Positions 59,401-64,000 of a DNA stretch of 64,000 nt are shown here, in pieces. The notes beneath the pieces were generated by a model. The model was not told where the DNA came from, made no database searches, and saw only the letters and a list, made by a program, of their open reading frames with translations. The stretch's first letter is position 1; each line of letters begins with the position of its first letter. Source of the DNA: Inia geoffrensis (lineage: Eukaryota > Chordata > Mammalia > Artiodactyla > Iniidae); assembly GCA_036417435.1 (NCBI GenBank), contig CM070907.1, forward strand, positions 59,566,001-59,630,000, in the 5' to 3' direction. A program made the position numbers and the translations under genes.

Positions 59401-60413
59401 TCTCCCTCCTTATGCTGACTTTAGGTTTTGTTTGTTCTTCTTTTTCTAATTATTTTAAGTGGTAGGTAGGTAAGTGGTTACGTTATTTTAGATTTTTCTT
59501 ACTTGTCGAGGAAAGCCAGTATCAATATGAATTTCCCTCTAAGAATTGCTTTTGCTGCATCTCAAAGATTTTGTATGGTTGTGTTTTCATTGTCATTAGT
59601 CTCAAGGTATTTTTTAATTTCCTCTTTGATTTCATCATTAACCCATTGGGTTTTTAGTAGCACGTTGTTTAGTTTCTATGTAATCATTTTTTTCTCATTT
59701 CTTTTTCTATGGTTAATTTGTAGTTTCATGCCATTGTGGTCAGAAAAGACACTTGAGATGATTTCTACACTCTTAAATTGTTGAGGTTTGTTTCGTGCCC
59801 TAGTATGTGGTCAATCTGAGAGAATGTTCCATGTGAACTTGAAAAGAATGTGTATTATGGCTTTTTGGATATAATGTCCTGAAAATATGAAGTCTAACTG
59901 TTCCAGTGTATCATTTAGGATCTCTGTTGCCTTATTGCTCCTCTGTCTGGAAGATCTGTCCATTGTTGTGAGTGGGGTGTTAAAGTCTCCTACTATTATT
60001 TTATTCCTTGCAATTTCTCCCTTTATGCCTGTTAGTAATTGTTTTATGTATTTGGGTGCTTCTATATTAGGCACATATTTGTTGATGTGTGTAAAATCCT
60101 CTTGTATTGATCCTTTTATCATTATATAGTGCACTTTTTTATCTTTCTTTATGGCCTTTGTTTTAAAGTGTATTTTGTCTGATGTGAGTATTGCAATCCC
60201 TGCTTTCTTGTCATTTCCATTTGCATGAAATACACTTTTCCATCCCCTCACTTTCAATCTATGTGTGTCCTTTGACCTAAAGTGGGTCTCTTGTAGGCAG
60301 CATATTGTAGGCTCGTGTTTCTTTATCCAGTCTGTCACTCTCTGTCTTTTGATTGGGGCATTTAGCCCATTGACATTTAAGGTATTTATTGATATATACA
60401 TATTTATTGCCAT
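56490..60413 (-). pseudogene. L1 ORF2 of the second full-length L1, frameshifted
   Basis: The frame starts at the ATG at 60413 (MAINMYISINTLNVNGLNAP). The endonuclease shows N14-type, E (LQETHF) and D/N (VGDFNTPLTTMDRSS) motifs before a frameshift near 59870. RT pieces include [13 protein letters not shown] at about 58400 and, further on, the C-terminal [16 protein letters not shown] (57154-56867) and WIKMWYINTMEYY (56791-56546). Multiple frameshifts and a SINE make it a dead copy. Exact end is estimated from the C-terminal text. Confidence 0.88.
58787..59037 (-). mobile_element. CHR-2-like SINE inside the second L1
   Basis: Body about 58811-59023, minus strand: T run, 'gcatgtgggatcttcccaga', 'ctctcaaccactgcaccact' and 'agggaagccc'. 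The direct repeat gggagttttta lies at 58787-58797 and 59027-59037. L1 ORF2 text continues across it. Confidence 0.92.
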
Positions 60414-60849
60414 TTTAAATCTTGTTTTCCTGCTGAGTTTATATTTTTTGTGCCTTTATTTTTCTTTTTGTTTTTCCTTTTGTGGTCTGATGATTTTCTT
60501 TTGTATTATACTTATTTTCTTTTTGGTCTTTATGAGTCTATTGTATGTTTTTGATTTGTGGTTACCCTGTTTTTCAACTATGTTAACCCCTTCCTATATC
60601 TGCTTGCCTTAGATTGGTAGTCATATAGGATGACACACATTCCAAGAAAATAATCTTACTCTCCTTCCCCACATTTTATGATTTTGATGTCCTCATATAC
60701 ATCTTCATGCTCATCCTTTTGCTGTTCATTTTGGTTTTCATTTCTTTTGCAGAAATTGATTTTTTTTTTTTAAATCTGTGTACTGGCTTATTTAAGTGAG
60801 TTACTTTCCAATTGTGATTTTCTCCTTCCTATAGATTCTTCTTTTCTAT

Positions 60850-61790
60850 TTAGAGAAGGCCTTTCACTATTTCCTTTAGGGTAGGTTTAATATTGCTATA
60901 TTCTTTTAATTTTTTGCTTGTGTGAGAAATTCTTTCTGTCTCCTTCTATTCTAAATGATGATCTTGCTGAGTAGAGGATCCTAGGTTGCAGATTTTTCCC
61001 TTTCAGGACTTTAAATATATCTTGCCACTCCCTTCTGGCCTGCAACTTTTCCATAGAGGAATCAGCTTATCGCCTTATGCGGGTTCCCTTGTAGTTAACT
61101 CTTTGTTTTTCCTCTAGATGCCTTTCGAATCCTCTCTTTATCTTTAACTTTCGCCATATTTATTATATGTCTTGGTATAGGTCTATTTGGGGCTATCTTG
61201 TTTGGGACCCTCTGTGCTTCCTGTACCTGTATATCTGTTTCCTTCTTTAGGTTTGGGAAGTTTTCAGCCTAATTTTTTCAAATACACTTTTGATCCCCTT
61301 TTCTCTTTCTTCCCCTTCTGGAATCCCTATTATGCATAGGTTGGCATGCTTTATATTACCCCATAATATAAAGGTCTCTTATATTGCTTTCTTTTTTTTT
61401 TTAATTTGGCTTTCTGTCTGCTGTCCTGATTGGGTGATTTCCATCATTCTCTCTTCCAGGTCCCTTATTCTTTCTTCTGTATTATTCATTTTGCTATTCA
61501 ATGCCTTTAGCTCAGCTTTCATCTCTGCAAATGAGTTTTCTAATTTTTCTTGGTTCCTCTTTATAGTTTCAGGTTTCTTTTTACAGTACTCTGCATTTCT
61601 GTTGATAGGCTTTCTTAATTCCTTCAGTATTTTTATTATCTCCTTTTTGAAATTGGTGTCTATTAGAGTAAACAGATTTGTCTCACTGTTTGCTCTTTCA
61701 GGGGAATTCTCTTGGCCTTTTAACTGGGAATGTTTCCTCTCCTTCATTTTACTTCTGTTTCTCTTACTCTGTGAGTTTAGGAGAAACAAT
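60850..61790 (-). pseudogene. L1 ORF1 of the second full-length L1, broken
   Basis: The 136-codon frame at 61789-61379 carries the ORF1p N-terminus and coiled coil (LENSFAEMKAELKALNSKMN, ERIRDLEERMMEITQS). The C-terminal RRM/CTD is visible only as broken text down to about 60850 ('cactcccttctggcctgcaa' is the complement of the LQARREW region). The length suits ORF1p. Stops and frameshifts prevent a full product. The start is uncertain. Confidence 0.8.
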
Positions 61791-61869
61791 TATGTACTGT
61801 GGTCTTGGAGGGCTATTTATATGTCAGAGTGTCCCTGTGTAGCTTGTGTGCATTTAATATATTTGGTGT

Positions 61870-62315
61870 GAGGGCAGTTTTTAGTATAGATGCCTGTCAC
61901 CTCTTTCCTCAGTGTGTGCTTGTCATTACCCCCTTAATAGGGGGTGTACAGATGTGATGACTGGTGCCTGGTCCTGGGGTTTGTGGCAATGGTAGCAGCT
62001 CAGGAGCAACCCAAAGCACATGATGGGAATGGAGGCAGCTTGCGACCACCCCTGAAGTCCAGGTGGGGGATGGCAGGGGCTCGCGACCACTTCCCAGTGT
62101 CAGGGAGGTAGGTGGTGGTGGCTCATGAACTCTCTGGGAGGGAGGTGGCGGAGGCTCACAACCATTCCTAGGGTCCGAGAGGGAGGTGGCAGGGGCTCAT
62201 GACCACCCCTGGGGTCTAGGAGGGATGCAATGGGGGCTCATGGCCGCTCCTTCGGTCTGGAAGGGATGGAGCAGTAGCTCCTGACCTCTAATGGTCTCTG
62301 GGCGGGTGGGGGTTT
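61870..62315 (-). promoter_or_regulatory. 5' UTR of the second L1 with ~41-bp tandem repeats
   Basis: A GC-rich block from about 61990 is built of roughly seven diverged units, each near 41 bp, with the pattern 'tgaccacccctggggtc', 'gggagggaggtggc' and 'aggggctca' on the plus strand. It has the position of the L1 internal promoter. Between 61870 and 61990 the text is non-repetitive. Confidence 0.7.
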
Positions 62316-62327
62316 TCTGAAAATTTT

Positions 62328-62770
62328 ACAAGTATATGTGTTTTTCTCATTTATCTCTTAATGTGGTAAATAAGATGGATTTTCTTTCATACATAAACCA
62401 ACCTTGAATTCCTGGAGTAAAACCCACTTGATCACCTTGTTCATTCTTTCTATACATTGGTGGATTTGATTTGCTAATACTACATGAAAACTTCTGGCTT
62501 TGTAATCTTCTCTTACTGTAATGTTCTTATTCCTTTTGACATCCAGATAAGTGACTCAATAAAATGAGTTGAAGTGTATTCTTTTCTCAGTTTGCATTGT
62601 ATTCGCCTTATATGCTTGATGGAATTAATCAGTGAAGCCATTTGGGCTTGGAGTTATCTTTGTGGAAATTTGATAAACTAAAATTTCATTTTCTTTCCTG
62701 GCTATTTCTATTGACTATTTTATTTCTTGATGGTAGATCACATCTAATTTTTTGTGCATAGAGTTTTGTG
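62328..62770 (-). mobile_element. Ancient L1, segment 4 of 4
   Basis: 'atttatctcttaatgtggta', 'cataaaccaaccttgaattc', 'ctggagtaaaacccacttga' and 'tcagtgaagccatttgggct' are the RT-region continuation of segment 3. The join is in register after removing the 6.2-kb insertion. It fades after 62770. Confidence 0.8.
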
Positions 62771-63136
62771 GGGTTTTTTTGTAAATGATGCTGACTGTGG
62801 CAATTAATATTCAAGTCCTGAAATTAGCATGCTGCCAGGGCTTTCTTCTGTGAGGCCATGGGGAATGGGAGTTGAGTCCATTTATTTTACACTAAACCTG
62901 TGTTTGATCTTTGTTATTGCTTTAGTTACATTCAGTGCTTCAATGTGATAGACTACTTAGTATAAGCCCTGCAGTGCTGAAGAGTTTCTTATGGTTCTGC
63001 TTTATCTTAAGATTTCAACAGGCCTTCCCTATCTGTGCCACAGAAAGGATCTCTTGGTGCTGATACACCTTTCTCCACTGGGAGCTATCTCCTGCCTGGT
63101 ACTTGATGCAAGAGTATGAAGTCTTACGTAGCAAAA
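62771..63136. other. Unassigned sequence
   Basis: Mixed-composition DNA ('gggagctatctcctgcctgg') with no family or gene I can name. It may be old LTR or L1 5' material. Confidence 0.35.
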
Positions 63137-63232
63137 ATTTTTATTGAAATATAGTTGATTTACAATGTTGTGTTATTTTCAGGTGTACAGTATAGTGATT
63201 CAGGTTTATATATATATATATATATATATATT
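63137..63232 (-). mobile_element. L1 3' UTR stub with (TA)n
   Basis: 'tttattgaaatatagttgat', 'ttacaatgttgtgttatttt' and 'caggtgtacagtatagtgat' are reverse-complement L1 3' UTR. It is followed by a (TA)n run at about 63208-63231. The target-site duplication is not clear. Confidence 0.75.
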
Positions 63233-64000
63233 TGGAGTGAGGTTCTTAACTTCCTGCTCTGGCCTTTCATTTAAGCATGTTCTATGTCCCTTTGCCTCAG
63301 GGTTAGGGCTCTCTCAGCCTTCCTGCCTGTTCTCTAGTAGCAGATGACCCCAGACTCATACTCAGTGGAGGGTTCAGGGAGCAGGCAGTTGTTCTTTTTC
63401 CCCTTCCAGAAGCAAACTCCCTCTGTCTTCCACTCAGTGCAGCGTCCAGATGAGGATTACTCTTCTGGTGTTTTTGCAGATGCAGATGGTCAATATATTG
63501 CATATATGCAGTGCCCTGACTATAGACAAGTTTCTATTGATTTTCCTGCTTCACCCTCAAAGTTTGGAGGTACTGCCATGCTTATAACAAATAAGCATGT
63601 CTAATAATCTGCCCCACTCTTTCTCATGCCAGGTTGCAATAGATTTTTATTGTGTTTGGGAATCCAAAGAATTCCAAACTGTCACACCAACTACACTTGC
63701 TCTTTAGGAATTTGCTGAAGTTTTAGCTGTTTTTTTCTTATGCACTTCTATGTTAGCTACCACTGTTCTGTCAAAGAGGAATCAGTTCATGTGTACCACT
63801 CTCTATTGGAGGGGCTTAAAAACTCTGGATGTATGTCATCATCTTGTCACCTCAGGCTTCTAGTGGACTCAAAAGATACCACTTTGTGGGCTATTTGCCA
63901 TTTTCTTGTTGGAAAGGGAGCAATGTGCTCCTGAGACTCTTAATATTTTAAACTGGAATCTCTTGATGATCATAAACTTTTATATAGTTCAAATCTATTT
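63233..64000. other. Unassigned sequence to the window end
   Basis: Contains an 86-codon plus frame (63344-63604) without a recognised domain and a 64-codon one at 63740-63934. The interior has no splice or promoter evidence that I can support. Possibly continues the block left of the L1 stub. Confidence 0.35.

Larger units (their letters stand above)
56096..62327 (-). mobile_element. Second full-length L1 (~6.2 kb), older and broken
   Basis: The body runs from about 56110 to 62315 on the minus strand. From the right: repeat-bearing 5' UTR, ORF1, ORF2 (interrupted by a SINE), and 3' UTR. The flanking repeat is tctgcaaaatttt at 56096 onward against tctgaaaatttt at 62316-62327, a target-site duplication with one indel. 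The 5' UTR is present, so it is not truncated. Many frameshifts show it is clearly older than the L1 at 2048-9374. It inserted into the ancient L1 whose ORF2 text is continuous across it. Confidence 0.9.

Noticed and set aside
61290..61871. A 193-codon plus-strand frame resembling a membrane protein
   Set aside because: It is antisense to the ORF1 coiled coil of the second full-length L1, with the same artefact as at 6474-7292.
63344..63604. An 86-codon plus frame that might be an exon
   Set aside because: No domain, no convincing splice context that I can support, and the surrounding DNA looks like old repeat material.
1..64000. Bacterial or phage features such as operons, CRISPR arrays and toxin-antitoxin pairs
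   Set aside because: The composition and the dense mammalian retrotransposons show a vertebrate chromosome. The direct repeats seen are target-site duplications, tandem modules or simple repeats, not spaced arrays.

Overview
The window looks like intergenic DNA from a whale or dolphin (Cetacea). The evidence is nine tRNA-derived SINEs with the 'gcttccctggtgg...cagtgg' head typical of the cetacean/hippo/ruminant CHR families, several of the short, GC-rich CHR-2-like form abundant in toothed whales, together with L1 copies of cetartiodactyl type. I find no host protein-coding exon, tRNA, rRNA or CRISPR array. Nearly all reading frames longer than about 130 codons are L1 coding sequence, its antisense shadow, or L1 5' UTR. 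The DNA is AT-rich and behaves like a gene desert built from layered retrotransposons.

Layout. 1-2047: an MLT1-like LTR end and three MIR SINEs. 2061-9361: a full-length, fairly young L1 on the minus strand. It has a 13-bp target-site duplication, a CpG-rich 5' UTR carrying a YY1-type motif, and ORF1 and ORF2 frames that are open except for one nonsense codon each. 9375-24850: AT-rich DNA with MIR, L2, an MLT1 LTR, ancient L1 and one older CHR SINE. 24856-25650: three CHR SINEs stacked head to tail by serial insertion. 26366-31960: one young SINE and mostly unassigned DNA. 31972-37903: a 1.9-kb 5'-truncated L1, a short L1 with a twin-priming inversion, and a 150-bp L1 stub. 37913-53130: sparse DNA with remnants of ERVL-like, LTR-like and ancient L1 sequence, two SINEs, another truncated L1, and an old inverted L1 with a hairpin at its breakpoint. 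53130-62770: one ancient minus-strand L1 split by an MLT1 LTR (itself split by a SINE), by an LTR-like block, and by a second full-length L1 of about 6.2 kb (itself split by a SINE). 62770-64000: unassigned DNA with a small L1 stub.

How the parts work together. The only functional logic visible is that of retrotransposition. ORF1p (RNA chaperone) and ORF2p (endonuclease and reverse transcriptase) of L1 supply the machinery, and the CHR SINEs carry an internal RNA polymerase III promoter and are known to borrow such machinery in trans. The target-site duplications, A-tails, 5' truncations and inversions seen across the window are its products. I did not find an undescribed gene system. The most useful observations are the two-stop L1, the duplicated L1 5' UTR module, two inversion junctions and the nested insertion stack. 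Family names were assigned by recognition from memory, without a database search.
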